DNA of 46,418 nucleotides from JBGQMW01 sp963769845 (GTDB taxonomy: Archaea > Thermoproteota > Bathyarchaeia > Bathyarchaeales > Bathycorpusculaceae). The notes beneath the pieces are model-generated. The model searched no databases. It worked only from the letters and a program-made list of their open reading frames with translations, and had not been told where the DNA came from. Location: NCBI GenBank assembly GCA_963769845.1, contig CAVYNL010000023.1, positions 1-46,418 on the forward strand, written 5' to 3'. Positions 25,677 through 34,224 of this stretch are shown here, piece by piece. Made by a program: the position numbers and the translations under genes. Within the stretch, counting starts at the first letter, position 1, and each line of letters opens with the position of its first letter.

Positions 25677-26954
25677 CTATTCAATATGGACCTTCTTGCC
25701 CAAGAATCCCATGATGTTCTTCTCGATCTCATTCTTGTCCGTGCTGATGCTTTTGATTGTTTCGTCGCGTTTTCTTTGCAGGGCTTCTCTTTCAGATTCA
25801 ACTATTCCTTTTTTTCGTCCCAAGTGTTCAAGTTGTCCTTGAAGTCTTGACAAGTCTTGCCGCGTTGCTTCTATTTCAGTCGACGTCGAAAGCTGAGCCT
25901 TGCGCATCATTGCTTCCTGACCCTTCCGGTGAAGCGTTACCAGAGAATCTTTGTTTGTTATGCTGTCTATTATTTGCTCTGCCTTTCGGATTTTCTCAGG
26001 CTTGAGCTTCAGCTTTCCTTCCGAAACAGAGCGGGCAAGTTTTCTCAGTATCTCTTTCAGGAGGGGAGTGCCTGACGTTTCGGTGGCAAACGCTTCGAAA
26101 GGACTCTGTATATACTGGTCGAGCTTGTTCAGTTCTTCTGGAGTCAGACCGCTTCCTCCTCCATGAGTTGCGAGTGACTGAAGCTTCACGAAGGGCTTTT
26201 GAAGATGTTGAAGGCTGTGTCTCACCTCGACAGACAGAGTCTCTATTTCTGTGCTTGTCTGATCGAGCTTGCCCATGCTTCCCTTGCTTCTGAGGTCGCT
26301 GATCTTCTGTTGAATCTGGGCAATTTCGCCTTCAACCGAGGCTTTTTCTGCTTCGATTCTTGTTTTCTGATTCTGCAGTGTCGCCAACTGGTGTTCGTTG
26401 GCTAGGATTTCATCGATTAGCTGGAACGTTTCTTCTAGCATCTTGGTCTTGACGTATTCTTTGGAGAGGAAATATTCGAGAGCTCTCAGAGTATCCTTCG
26501 CTCTGTCGAAAACTGCTGAGAATTTTCTTCTGTCAAGAATGAAGAAGGGGGAGATTCTGGGGAACCAATTGGCAACATCCGTGTCAGTGACGGCGAAAGC
26601 CTTCTGAGTGCCCTGCACGAAATCCTCAAGCGTTTTGTATGAAACCTGCTCGGGGATTTTGACGGTGCGCACCCGGTCGACGAACAGCCGGGCGAGCTTG
26701 TTCATGGCTCTGGCCCTGCCGTGGGTTCTCATGTTCCTCTTTTCTATTTCCTTGGCGCTGTTGTCCAGCAGCATCTTGGAGGCTTCAGAAAGGCTGTCCA
26801 GGTTTTTTCGCATCTCATCAAGTAGCTTTCTTGCCTTGGCGTGCACGGGAACGAAAGTCTGTCGAGTCTCCTTGTCTAGCCAAGACCGAGTGTCTTTCGA
26901 AGGAAGTTTCACTTCAGACAATTGTGTTCCCATACAAAAATATGCTGAAGGCAT
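25677..26954 (-). CDS. Long coiled-coil protein, unknown function
   Basis: A protein of 418-425 aa; either ATG 26954 or ATG 26933 (MGTQLSEVKLPSK) starts it. It is almost entirely alpha-helical with heptad-type sequence, especially residues 190-245 (LQNQKTRIEAEKASVEGEIA) and 360-410 (RLQGQLEHLGRKKGIVESER). A mid-protein globular stretch (WFPRISPFFILDRRKFSAV) and a glycine-rich break (HGGGSGLTPEEL) separate the helices. It begins the operon with the PP1-like phosphatase, so it may be a phosphatase substrate or scaffold. I do not recognise the family. The promoter region is shared with the S-component gene on the other strand. Confidence 0.7.
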   Translation of the reverse strand: MPSAYFCMGTQLSEVKLPSKDTRSWLDKETRQTFVPVHAKARKLLDEMRKNLDSLSEASKMLLDNSAKEIEKRNMRTHGRARAMNKLARLFVDRVRTVKIPEQVSYKTLEDFVQGTQKAFAVTDTDVANWFPRISPFFILDRRKFSAVFDRAKDTLRALEYFLSKEYVKTKMLEETFQLIDEILANEHQLATLQNQKTRIEAEKASVEGEIAQIQQKISDLRSKGSMGKLDQTSTEIETLSVEVRHSLQHLQKPFVKLQSLATHGGGSGLTPEELNKLDQYIQSPFEAFATETSGTPLLKEILRKLARSVSEGKLKLKPEKIRKAEQIIDSITNKDSLVTLHRKGQEAMMRKAQLSTSTEIEATRQDLSRLQGQLEHLGRKKGIVESEREALQRKRDETIKSISTDKNEIEKNIMGFLGKKVHIE

Positions 26955-26992
26955 ATTAATCTTTCAAGACCTGAATGTGCGTACCCTTTTTT

Positions 26993-27004
26993 GAGTAATT
27001 ACTC
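26993..27004. promoter_or_regulatory. Palindromic operator candidate (GAGTAATTACTC)
   Basis: A perfect 12-base palindrome in the 101-base divergent promoter region between the coiled-coil gene and the S-component gene, just before TTAAATAAG (27005-27013), the likely TATA box of the plus-strand gene. Candidate binding site for a dimeric regulator. Confidence 0.5.
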
Positions 27005-27055
27005 TTAAATAAGAAGTCCAAACTATCATAGCACAACAATTCGAGATGAAAACGC

Positions 27056-27670
27056 ATGGACGCAAAACAGACAGCATTCGTTGCAATGATGAGTGCCATG
27101 GGTATCGCACTCTCTTTGATCTCACTGAACATTGGACTGATATCGGTCGCAGTCCCAGGTCAAGGTGCCGCCGCCTTGGACCTTTCTCACCTAGCAACCT
27201 TCGTGGCCGCCATCTTCGCCGGACCCTACATTGGCGCAACAGTCGGATTTCTAAGCGGAATCTACGCAGGCTACTACTTTGGCTACGTGGCAGGCGGTCT
27301 CGGACTGCTTTCGCTTATAGGCGTACCCATCGGAAAAGCGATGACTGGGCTACTAGCCGGTTTTCTTTACAAGAAGCTGGCGATAGGCAGCAGTTCTCGA
27401 CGCTCCGTTTGGGCCATTCCGATCACACTCTTTTCTTACATTCCTGAGTCCATCTACACGACCATCTATTTTCTGTACATAGTCACGTTAATCGGCACTC
27501 CAGCAATGTCTTTCATGCTACCTCTCGTCATTCCAAAAGCATGGATAGAGATAGGAATAATGAGTCTCATAATGGCAGTGCTAGCCGGAAACGCGGGATT
27601 CAAGGAATTCATAAAAAGATTGTTTCCTCTAAAGGTAGCGCGCGCGAAAACACAGAACAGTATGAGGTAA
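27056..27670 (+). CDS. ECF-type transporter S component-like membrane protein
   Basis: Integral membrane protein of 204 aa with five or six hydrophobic segments: TAFVAMMSAMGIALSLISLN, LATFVAAIFAGPYIGATVGF, GGLGLLSLIGVPIGKAMTG, WAIPITLFSYIPESIYTTIY and IGIMSLIMAVLAGNAGF. Size and the AxxFAGPYIGATVGFLSGIY pattern fit substrate-specific (S) subunits of ECF vitamin transporters. No ECF ATPase or T subunit is in the window, so it would share one encoded elsewhere. The substrate is unknown; the palindrome upstream suggests regulated expression. The (GC) tract at 27638 is inside its C-terminal codons (KVARAKTQ). Confidence 0.7.
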   Translation: MDAKQTAFVAMMSAMGIALSLISLNIGLISVAVPGQGAAALDLSHLATFVAAIFAGPYIGATVGFLSGIYAGYYFGYVAGGLGLLSLIGVPIGKAMTGLLAGFLYKKLAIGSSSRRSVWAIPITLFSYIPESIYTTIYFLYIVTLIGTPAMSFMLPLVIPKAWIEIGIMSLIMAVLAGNAGFKEFIKRLFPLKVARAKTQNSMR

Positions 27671-27683
27671 ACCTAGCTTTTCT

Positions 27684-28673
27684 CTAGGTGCCGAAAGACT
27701 GTTTTATGGCTTTGTCATTGATTTCCCCGTTCATGTATGTATTGCCTGTTTTCACGTTATTAATGATTAGAACAGCAGGCGCAAACAGGTCAGGGTCTAT
27801 CTTGTAGAAGTCAAAGTTGGCGTCTTTGAAGATGTCTTTGAATGGCCTTCCATACGCCTTAGAGCTTGATGACGGAGCTTTCTTTACGATCTCTCTGAGT
27901 TTTTTCTCGTCATCGTATTTCACAGTGTAGTGGGCGGTTCCACCGTAGAGTATGGCATCGTTTGTTCTTGCCATCGCCATCGTCAATTCAGGGTGGATAG
28001 GTGCTATGGGCGCGTATCCAAAGGCGTGCAAGACGCTTTTCAGGTCTAAACCCAGTCTTCTCAGCTTGTGTATGCCTGTCTCGATGATTCTGCCCGAGAC
28101 TTGAACTGCGCCCGAAACGCTCGTTGTGGGGGTCAGGATTATTGCGAGGTTTTCTGAGGATACCTTGCAGTCTTTGCAGAAACGTCCCAAGATCTTCTGA
28201 GTCGGCATCTTGTCTGTTTCCAGGACCACGATAGCTTTGTCACATTTGTCTGAGTACTCAATTTCTTCGAATATCTTCTTCGGTTTTGAGGCCAACGCTC
28301 TTGCTGGGCCCGAGCATATTGCAGAGAAGCCTTCTTCATTTATCTGCCAGCCTGCGTACTGCGAGCCAAGAGTGGCTATGAGTGGATTGTCTGAGTAGAC
28401 GAGTATCGTAGGAAGCTCAATGTCCCCGTATCTTCTGGAGGTTATTTCTGCCTTTGCGCAACCGCCCATGCAGATTTCAGTTATGAGTCTTCCTGCCTCG
28501 TAACCGCCTTTGGCTTCTATCCCAGCGTCTATGACTGTAGTCCCAGCTACGGTTTCGCCAATTTTAACCCCGTACAAATCAGGGCTGCTGCGCAGCTTTT
28601 CCAGAATTTTCCACGCGAGGCGGTTTACGCTTATGACTTTTCCCAAAGAGTTTTCCTCAAAGTAACTTTTCAT
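27684..28673 (-). CDS. mch: Methenyltetrahydromethanopterin cyclohydrolase
   Basis: Converts 5-formyl-H4MPT to methenyl-H4MPT in the archaeal C1 pathway. 329 aa, the normal length. Recognised by the N-terminal SVNRLAWKILEKLRSSPDLYGVKI, EAKGGYEAGRLITEICMGG (about 55-73), PLIATLGSQYAGWQI (about 97-111), SGPARALASKPKKIFEEI, LTPTTSVSGAVQVSGRI and PIHPELTMAMARTNDAILYGG motifs. Its start overlaps fwdC by 17 bases, so it is the last gene of the fwdDBAC-mch operon. Ftr (formyltransferase), which would link Fwd to Mch, is not in this window. Confidence 0.96.
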   Translation of the reverse strand: MKSYFEENSLGKVISVNRLAWKILEKLRSSPDLYGVKIGETVAGTTVIDAGIEAKGGYEAGRLITEICMGGCAKAEITSRRYGDIELPTILVYSDNPLIATLGSQYAGWQINEEGFSAICSGPARALASKPKKIFEEIEYSDKCDKAIVVLETDKMPTQKILGRFCKDCKVSSENLAIILTPTTSVSGAVQVSGRIIETGIHKLRRLGLDLKSVLHAFGYAPIAPIHPELTMAMARTNDAILYGGTAHYTVKYDDEKKLREIVKKAPSSSSKAYGRPFKDIFKDANFDFYKIDPDLFAPAVLIINNVKTGNTYMNGEINDKAIKQSFGT

Positions 28674-29481
28674 AAGGGCTTAGTTGTGGGTTGTTAGTCT
28701 TGGACACATAAAGTTTGCCGTTTCCATTTTCTGCGAGGTCGCCTAGAAAAACGTAGAAAGGGCCTTCTGCATCTTCGCCTTCTTCAATCTTGGCTTTTTT
28801 CTTCATGCTGTCTACCGTGAAGGAGGGCAAGATGGATTCGACGGCGCCTCCGATGATGATTTTTCCGCCTGACATGCAGGCTCCCGCCCTGCCTCCGCAA
28901 CCGTTTTTCACGTAGATGGTTCCTTCGCGCATGCGCAGCCCAAGGAATTGGCGTGCATTCCCAAGAATCTTGATTAGGCCATCCTTCATGTAGGCTCCAG
29001 CCTCGTTCCCTACGTTCCCGTGGACCACTATTCTTCCTTTGTTCATGCCTTTTGTGCTGCCTCGGTAGGGTGAAGCCAGGTAGTCGCCGGCGTTGCCGTG
29101 AACCTCTATTGTACCGTTCTTCATCATCGAGCCTGCCCATCCTCCGGCGTTGCCGTGCACGGTTACTCTTCCGCCATGCATCTCGGCACCCAAGTGCATT
29201 CCCACGTTTCCTTGGATGAGGATTTCCCCGCTTTTCATTTGTGTGCCAATTCCCCTGACTCTGGTCAGGTCGCCGCGGATTGTTATTCTCCCGTTTTCTT
29301 GCTGATCGTCCGTGCTGGATTCAACGACTTTGAAAAAGTCACTGAGAGGTTTCTGCTTGTTTCCCTCCCACACTTTAAGGGCCTCTATCTCCCGGAGAGT
29401 CTTTTCCTGAAAGACATCTGGGCTTATGCACTCGGCAACAATAGGCAACAGGAATTCTCTGGTTGAGGTCAGCTCGATCAT
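28657..29481 (-). CDS. fwdC: Formylmethanofuran dehydrogenase subunit C
   Basis: Structural subunit of the CO2-fixing formylmethanofuran dehydrogenase, 274 aa. It is a right-handed parallel beta-helix of GxxG repeats: GDLTRVRGIGTQMKSGEILIQG, GNVGMHLGAEMHGGRVTVHG, GNAGGWAGSMMKNGTIEVHG, GNAGDYLASP..., GNVGNEAGAYMKDGLIKILG (about residues 80-200). The C-terminus has no obvious extra domain. Start ATG 29481, directly after fwdA. In known complexes this subunit contacts FwdA and FwdB. Confidence 0.95.
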   Translation of the reverse strand: MIELTSTREFLLPIVAECISPDVFQEKTLREIEALKVWEGNKQKPLSDFFKVVESSTDDQQENGRITIRGDLTRVRGIGTQMKSGEILIQGNVGMHLGAEMHGGRVTVHGNAGGWAGSMMKNGTIEVHGNAGDYLASPYRGSTKGMNKGRIVVHGNVGNEAGAYMKDGLIKILGNARQFLGLRMREGTIYVKNGCGGRAGACMSGGKIIIGGAVESILPSFTVDSMKKKAKIEEGEDAEGPFYVFLGDLAENGNGKLYVSKTNNPQLSPYEKLL

Positions 29482-31173
29482 CTAGACACGTGCCTGAACG
29501 CGTATCGGATATGAGTCCTTGAGACAGCCTTCGTTCACTGGGTAGTTTTCGTACTCGACTGTCCAGTACTCCTTGAACTTCTGTTTCAGGTCATCTGTAA
29601 TTCCGCGCTGTTCAGAAACTTGGACGTCGAGCCACATTGTGCGTCCGTCGACGTGCTTCAGCACTTTCCCGTTCGCAACCACGACTTTTCCGTCTTTGAT
29701 CGTGAATGCTGCGCGTTTGAAAGCTCTCCTTAAGGTTCTGAATTCTTGCGAGGGGTCGGTCTTTTCGGGGTTTATGCTGTAGATTGCTATGTCTGCGTCT
29801 GCTCCTATGCCTAAGTGGCCCTTCTGCGCTAATCCCAGCGCTTTGGCCTGTCCAGCTCTTGTTACGATTGCTATTTCTAAGAAGCTTAGTTCGCGGTCGA
29901 TCGAGGGAAGGAGGCTTTTGCTTTGTGCTCGGGTGTTGAGCCTCTTCAGTGCTGCTTGTCTTGCCTTTTTGCTCATGAGCCATGCGATGATTCTGGGGTA
30001 TGAGGTGAATGGCCCACCGTTCGGATGGTCTGTGGTCATGAAAATCTTCCAGCTATCCTTTATCAGAAGAGCTAGCTCAAGGCCTATGGACCATTGAACT
30101 GCGTTGGCGTAGCTCTTGCGGTGGTAGTGGAAGGGTACGATGCCGGCGCTTGTCTCGGTCTCTACGTCGTGGTTTACCCATTTGTGTCCTGTGAGTCCAT
30201 AGAGTCCGTATTGGAACGGTCCGTCGGCTGTCATGGTTGTCGTGTCCTTGAAGACTATTTGGCCCATGTCCAGGGTCACGTGTGAATGGTTGTTGACGTA
30301 GTTTGCTATTGGTTCCGTTCCAGGTTCCAGTGTTTTCCAGTCGTCTCCTTTGAAGGCGCTGAACTGACAGTGCGTTATGTGAATCACTGGTTTTGCGTCG
30401 GTGGCCAAGTCTTCAACGCACTTCATCGTTTCCAACGCGGTAACGTAGTTGCCTGGTTTGCCCAGGTTATTTGTGTGGACGTGAATCGTGTGAGGAAGGT
30501 TCAGGAGCTTGTTCACTCGGCACAGTCCTCGAATTATCTCGCGAGGGGTTATGCAGAAGTGCGGAACCTGGTCATCCAGGCTGTTGACGTTGTGGCCGAA
30601 TCCCCATGCTTCCAGACCGCCGGGGTTGACGATTTTTATGGCGTAGCCTTTTGTTGCGTCCAAGAGCCACGCTACGTGCCTAGCGCATTCGTCGATGTTT
30701 CCGCTGGCTAGATGTTCGAGCACAAACCACCAGTCGCCAAGAAGAGGATAAGTCGCCTTGTCAAGCATCGGAGTGTCGTTAAGCTCTTCATGCGTGTGCT
30801 TCGCCTCCAGCGGAGGCATCGAGGGGTTCATTATGGTCGTGTATCCCATGCGCGCATACCGGTAGCCGGTGGTGAAGGTTGATGGGATGGATCTGCCGAC
30901 GCCTGACCTTGTGGCAGAAGTCTTCCTCTCGTAGTCTTTGAAGTGGTCTTCTGGTCTCAGGAGTCTTCCCGTGTTCACCTCTGAACCGGCAATGTGAGTG
31001 TGGATATCTACCCCGCCGGGCATCACGACCATTCCAGATGCGTCAATCTTCTTTGCCTTGCGTTCATTCACTTTCTCGACGATCTGGCCGTCTCTGACGG
31101 CTATGTCCATTCTCTGTCCGTCGATTCGGTTGAGGGGGTCGTAGACGAAGCCGTTCTTGACCAGGAGCTCCAC
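29482..31173 (-). CDS. fwdA: Formylmethanofuran dehydrogenase subunit A
   Basis: Amidohydrolase-fold subunit, 563 aa, that catalyses condensation of formate with methanofuran at a binuclear metal site. The first metal ligands are in GGVDIHTHIAGSEVNTGR (about residues 54-71). The bridging lysine is in AIKIVNPGGLE (about 178-188), further histidines in HTIHVHTNNLG and PVIHITHCQFSA (about 229-270), and the Asp in IFMTTDHPNGGPFTS (about 386-400). No unusual missing ligand was seen. It sits directly between fwdB and fwdC with almost no spacing. Confidence 0.96.
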   Translation of the reverse strand: MELLVKNGFVYDPLNRIDGQRMDIAVRDGQIVEKVNERKAKKIDASGMVVMPGGVDIHTHIAGSEVNTGRLLRPEDHFKDYERKTSATRSGVGRSIPSTFTTGYRYARMGYTTIMNPSMPPLEAKHTHEELNDTPMLDKATYPLLGDWWFVLEHLASGNIDECARHVAWLLDATKGYAIKIVNPGGLEAWGFGHNVNSLDDQVPHFCITPREIIRGLCRVNKLLNLPHTIHVHTNNLGKPGNYVTALETMKCVEDLATDAKPVIHITHCQFSAFKGDDWKTLEPGTEPIANYVNNHSHVTLDMGQIVFKDTTTMTADGPFQYGLYGLTGHKWVNHDVETETSAGIVPFHYHRKSYANAVQWSIGLELALLIKDSWKIFMTTDHPNGGPFTSYPRIIAWLMSKKARQAALKRLNTRAQSKSLLPSIDRELSFLEIAIVTRAGQAKALGLAQKGHLGIGADADIAIYSINPEKTDPSQEFRTLRRAFKRAAFTIKDGKVVVANGKVLKHVDGRTMWLDVQVSEQRGITDDLKQKFKEYWTVEYENYPVNEGCLKDSYPIRVQARV

Positions 31174-32625
31174 TCAGGCTGCCTCCTCGGCCTTTTTTTG
31201 GTGAAGCTTTCTGACTTCCGCGAGAATCCGTTTCAAAATCTGTGCGTCTGGGAGTATGCCTTTCGGCGGGCTGACCACTTTCTTAAGTGGGAGTGGGACG
31301 TGGTCCATGCGATAAGCTGTTCCGGGCGTCTCTATTCCCACGAAGGCAGAGGGAAAAACGATGTCAGCCATTTGGCTTGTTGCGTTGAAATGTGGGTCGA
31401 TGACAATAAGGGGGCTTCTGACTAGATGCTCGACGGCTGGTCTTGGCAGGTTTGCTACGGGGTCTGAAGCGACGACTAGAGCGGCGTCTGATTCTTTTCG
31501 CATGAGAATGTCAACGATAGATGTTTCGCCTGGGTTGTAGCGAGGGTAGCCTCGCGAGAAATCGACTGCGTAGGGGTAGCCTGTCTGCCAAGTGAACACT
31601 GTGTCAGCTCCTGTGACGTTGAAGTGGCCGCGCATGGGCATTATCACGAATTTTGTCCGCGTGTTCAAGTCACGTGTTAGGGAAAGCGCAGCGTCTATGT
31701 TGCGTGCTTTGCCGCTGCTCATGGTCAGGCCGAGTCCGAAGAAGATGACGCCGAAGTTGCACGTTATCATGGCGTCGGCGACTTCTTCCAGGTACTCCAC
31801 GGGAACGCCGGCAACCTTGTCTACGTCGATCTCCTGGTCACGAATCAGAATTCTGAGCGCTTGAAAGAGTTCATAGTCCTTGTTCGGTTCGACTTGTATA
31901 AAATAGTCTGCAAGCTCGGCGGTTCTTGTTCTCCTGACGTCGACGACGATGAGCTTGCGGCCTTCTTTCAGTATTGCTGGGCATGGCGCGGTCTTCGTCG
32001 GTCCTGCAATGTCAGTTCTCTGTTTGGGAGATATTCTCAGGGCACTTTCGACCTTCTTCTTGGCTGTTGAGGCCTTGGTTTTGACTATGTAGTCTCTCCA
32101 TTCACTTCTCTCGAATCTTCCTTCTGAGAACATCGTGTACCGTTCGATGTGTCTCGGATGAGCACTCCACGGGTTGCTTCCCCAATAAACAATCAAATCT
32201 GCCCTGTGCCTAATCTGTCCAAGAGTACAGGTCGAGATGCCAACGTCCTGAATGCCCAGGACAGAAGGGCCATGACAAACTGTAGACGTATTGTCGATCA
32301 CTCCGCCAATCTCTTCGGCCAACTCGATGCCCTCACGAATTGCCTCACAGCTCGTCGAGCTCCATCCATAGAGTACAGGGTGGGCTGCGTCTGTGAGGAT
32401 TTCAGCCGCCTTTCTCAAAGCTTCCTCCATAGAGGCCTCGACGAGCTTGCCACTTTTTCTAATAAGTGGCTTCAGCAGCCTATGTCCATTGTAGCCTAGG
32501 AATTTTGCTTCACACATAGAGCATCCGTTCTTGACCTTGACAATTCTTCCACGGTCAGTCTGCAGTTCTATGTCGTCGCAGAGGCAACCGCAGACGGGGC
32601 AAGTAACAGGTTTACAGGCTCGCAT
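31174..32625 (-). CDS. fwdB: Formylmethanofuran dehydrogenase subunit B (Mo/W, Cys form)
   Basis: Catalytic molybdo-/tungstopterin subunit, reducing CO2 to formate. The N-terminal 4Fe-4S site is CPVCGCLCDD plus CSMC. The metal-ligating cysteine is in STVCHGPSVLG (about residue 117 from ATG 32625), so it uses Cys and not selenocysteine. Cofactor-binding regions include LIVYWGSNPWSAHPRHIERY and GETSIVDIL. An extra segment of about 45 residues (after EGRFERSE, before GRKLIVVDVRRT) is longer than I expect for FwdB. ATG 32625 lies inside the end of fwdD; TTG 32640 is an alternative start. 483 aa. Confidence 0.95.
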   Translation of the reverse strand: MRACKPVTCPVCGCLCDDIELQTDRGRIVKVKNGCSMCEAKFLGYNGHRLLKPLIRKSGKLVEASMEEALRKAAEILTDAAHPVLYGWSSTSCEAIREGIELAEEIGGVIDNTSTVCHGPSVLGIQDVGISTCTLGQIRHRADLIVYWGSNPWSAHPRHIERYTMFSEGRFERSEWRDYIVKTKASTAKKKVESALRISPKQRTDIAGPTKTAPCPAILKEGRKLIVVDVRRTRTAELADYFIQVEPNKDYELFQALRILIRDQEIDVDKVAGVPVEYLEEVADAMITCNFGVIFFGLGLTMSSGKARNIDAALSLTRDLNTRTKFVIMPMRGHFNVTGADTVFTWQTGYPYAVDFSRGYPRYNPGETSIVDILMRKESDAALVVASDPVANLPRPAVEHLVRSPLIVIDPHFNATSQMADIVFPSAFVGIETPGTAYRMDHVPLPLKKVVSPPKGILPDAQILKRILAEVRKLHQKKAEEAA

Positions 32626-33064
32626 TTGTTTCCTTTCCAAACTGCTTTCTGAGAAGTTCTTTCAGACTCATGACAGACTTGTCTGGGGCGGCTTCTACTT
32701 CTGCTGGAACCCCTTTGAGGGAAGGCATGCCAATGCTGTCTGTCTCAGGGTCAGCGATCGCGTTCGCCCACGGTCCGTAGGGGATGAAGACCAATCGTGG
32801 ATGTGGGCCTCTTCGGGACTTTATTGCCCTGACGACAACTGATCCGTGCGGTGTGGAAACTTGGACGGGAGTCTTCTCTTTTATCCTAAGCTGCTTCAGG
32901 TCTTCAGGGTCCAGGTAGCACACTGCAACATTCTCCGCATAGTCTTCGGAACCCTTTCCGTGTTCTTTGCTGACACCCTGCTCTATCGTTCGTCCAGTCA
33001 CCAATAACACAGATAATCGTGTCCTATTCTCCGATTTCAAATTCATGTCAGTCTCATTATGCAT
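32612..33064 (-). CDS. fwdD: Formylmethanofuran dehydrogenase subunit D
   Basis: Molybdopterin-dinucleotide-binding subunit, 150 aa. It has the beta-barrel motifs LSVLLVTGRTIEQGVSKEHGK (about 18-38), YLDPEDLKQLRIKEKTPVQVS and PRLVFIPYGPWANAI (about 89-103). It is the first gene of the operon in the window and overlaps fwdB. ATG 33064 is taken; ATG 33046 (MNLKSENRT) is possible. A TATA-like element lies about 45 bases upstream. Confidence 0.93.
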   Translation of the reverse strand: MHNETDMNLKSENRTRLSVLLVTGRTIEQGVSKEHGKGSEDYAENVAVCYLDPEDLKQLRIKEKTPVQVSTPHGSVVVRAIKSRRGPHPRLVFIPYGPWANAIADPETDSIGMPSLKGVPAEVEAAPDKSVMSLKELLRKQFGKETNASL

Positions 33065-33091
33065 GCGATCACTCTGAAGTAGTTTGAAAGC

Positions 33092-33205
33092 GTGAACGAG
33101 CTATTTAGTCTAACTCCTTTTTCCTTGGAAATCGACCAATATGTTCAAGCTGTAGGCGCGTTGCTGCTGGTCATCGGGATAATCTCGTACAACAGATGGG
33201 CTTAG
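33092..33205 (+). CDS. Possible 37-residue single-pass membrane microprotein
   Basis: A short frame from GTG 33092 to TAG at 33203-33205, on the opposite strand and exactly in the gap between fwdD and the CitG-like gene. The product has a polar N-terminus (MNELFSLTPFSLEIDQY) and one hydrophobic helix (VQAVGALLLVIGIISYN) ending RWA. No clear ribosome-binding site or promoter was found, and the helix alone is weak evidence. May be chance, or a small subunit or regulator. Confidence 0.3.
   Translation: MNELFSLTPFSLEIDQYVQAVGALLLVIGIISYNRWA
33106..33113 (-). promoter_or_regulatory. TATA-like element of the fwd operon
   Basis: On the minus strand this reads ACTAAATA, about 45 bases before the fwdD ATG at 33064. 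It predicts a start site near 33085 and a leader of about 20 nt. Confidence 0.4.
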
Positions 33206-33216
33206 AGAGAACGAGA

Positions 33217-34158
33217 CTAAGGCCTGTATCCTCCGAGAACGCACAGGGACAATGCTGCACCTATTATGTCAGCCGTGGTCCCAGGGTTCAAAAGATTGTT
33301 CGACTGTCTCAGCTGCTGATCAAACCTGTGCAGGCTTTTCGTTCCGCTAGCTGTTTTCAGTCCGCCAAGGTCCAGCACTTTTCGGGCGTCGGCTGAAACC
33401 TTTCGGGATCTCTCAAGGCCGACTTTTCTGGCTATGAACGTGTCAGGCACGTTGGCCAAGACTTCCAGAAAAGTGTGAATTATGGCCTCATTCAGGTCGG
33501 TTCCGTTTTCCAATTTCTTGGCCAGAGAAGGATAAGCCATATCGAAAGTCACTGGGTAGTTGTTGACCCATTCAGAGCATATTGTGTCATATTTCTCGGC
33601 TATCTTGAATACTTGAAACAAGGAGACATTTTCTCTGAGAATCCTGGCTTCTGATGCAGGATCGTTGATGTCGAGGTCGGGTGCTTTTCCAAGGCCTCCG
33701 GGGTTGGCGATCTTGATGGCCTCGTACAGGTTAACCGCATCTACAGGCGTTGTCGATTCAACGACAAGCTTCAGGGATTTCCTCAGCCTGCGAAGGTTAA
33801 AGCCCTTTCCAACTGATGTCATGCCAGCAGCAACGGCAATCGGCGAGAGTAGTATTATTGTGCCGAGCAGCGTGTTGCCACCGTGTTGCCACGTATCGAT
33901 TTCTGCCACACAGTCTTTGATCAGTTGGCCAAGCCCGATCTGAGTCAAGGTCGATTTTCCTTCGGCGACAGCAGTTCCCCTCTCAGCTGCAAGCTCGAAA
34001 ACGGGCGCTGCCGCAACAGATGAGGCGAGAAAATGCTCAAACCTCGTGTTTTCGAAGTTCGTGACGATACTGACGTTTCCAGGCTTGTGTGCACTGGCTT
34101 CTAGCAGAATGGCAAGCTCCAGGCTTTGGGAGATCTGTCGAGATTTGTGGCGTGGCAT
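33217..34158 (-). CDS. CitG/MdcB family protein (triphosphoribosyl-dephospho-CoA synthase-like)
   Basis: A 313-aa all-alpha protein of the CitG family. Motifs are LEASAHKPGNVSIVTNFE (about residues 19-36), TWQHGGNTLLGTIILLSPIAVAAG (about 92-115), TTPVDAVNLYEAIKIANPGGLG, YDTICSEWVNNYPVTFD and a C-terminal NLLNPGTTADIIGAALSLCVL. In bacteria the family makes the prosthetic group precursor of citrate lyase and malonate decarboxylase. Archaeal members next to C1 genes have no demonstrated role; a nucleotide or cofactor ligation in methanofuran or pterin metabolism is possible. It follows the fwd genes' upstream boundary on the same strand, 153 bases away. Confidence 0.85.
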   Translation of the reverse strand: MPRHKSRQISQSLELAILLEASAHKPGNVSIVTNFENTRFEHFLASSVAAAPVFELAAERGTAVAEGKSTLTQIGLGQLIKDCVAEIDTWQHGGNTLLGTIILLSPIAVAAGMTSVGKGFNLRRLRKSLKLVVESTTPVDAVNLYEAIKIANPGGLGKAPDLDINDPASEARILRENVSLFQVFKIAEKYDTICSEWVNNYPVTFDMAYPSLAKKLENGTDLNEAIIHTFLEVLANVPDTFIARKVGLERSRKVSADARKVLDLGGLKTASGTKSLHRFDQQLRQSNNLLNPGTTADIIGAALSLCVLGGYRP

Positions 34159-34202
34159 TGATTAGCCTCTCGTTCGACGTTATTGCGGAAAGTTTTATTA
34201 AC

Positions 34203-34224
34203 GTTGTGTAAAAAATTACACAAC
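34203..34224. promoter_or_regulatory. Operator-like inverted repeat (GTTGTGTAA-AAAA-TTACACAAC)
   Basis: Perfect nine-base arms with a four-base spacer, located just downstream of a TATA-like TTTTATTA (34193-34200), so it would overlap the transcription start of the plus-strand gene at 34247. The AT box also lies upstream of the CitG-like gene on the other strand. Repressor site is the simplest reading. Confidence 0.6.
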
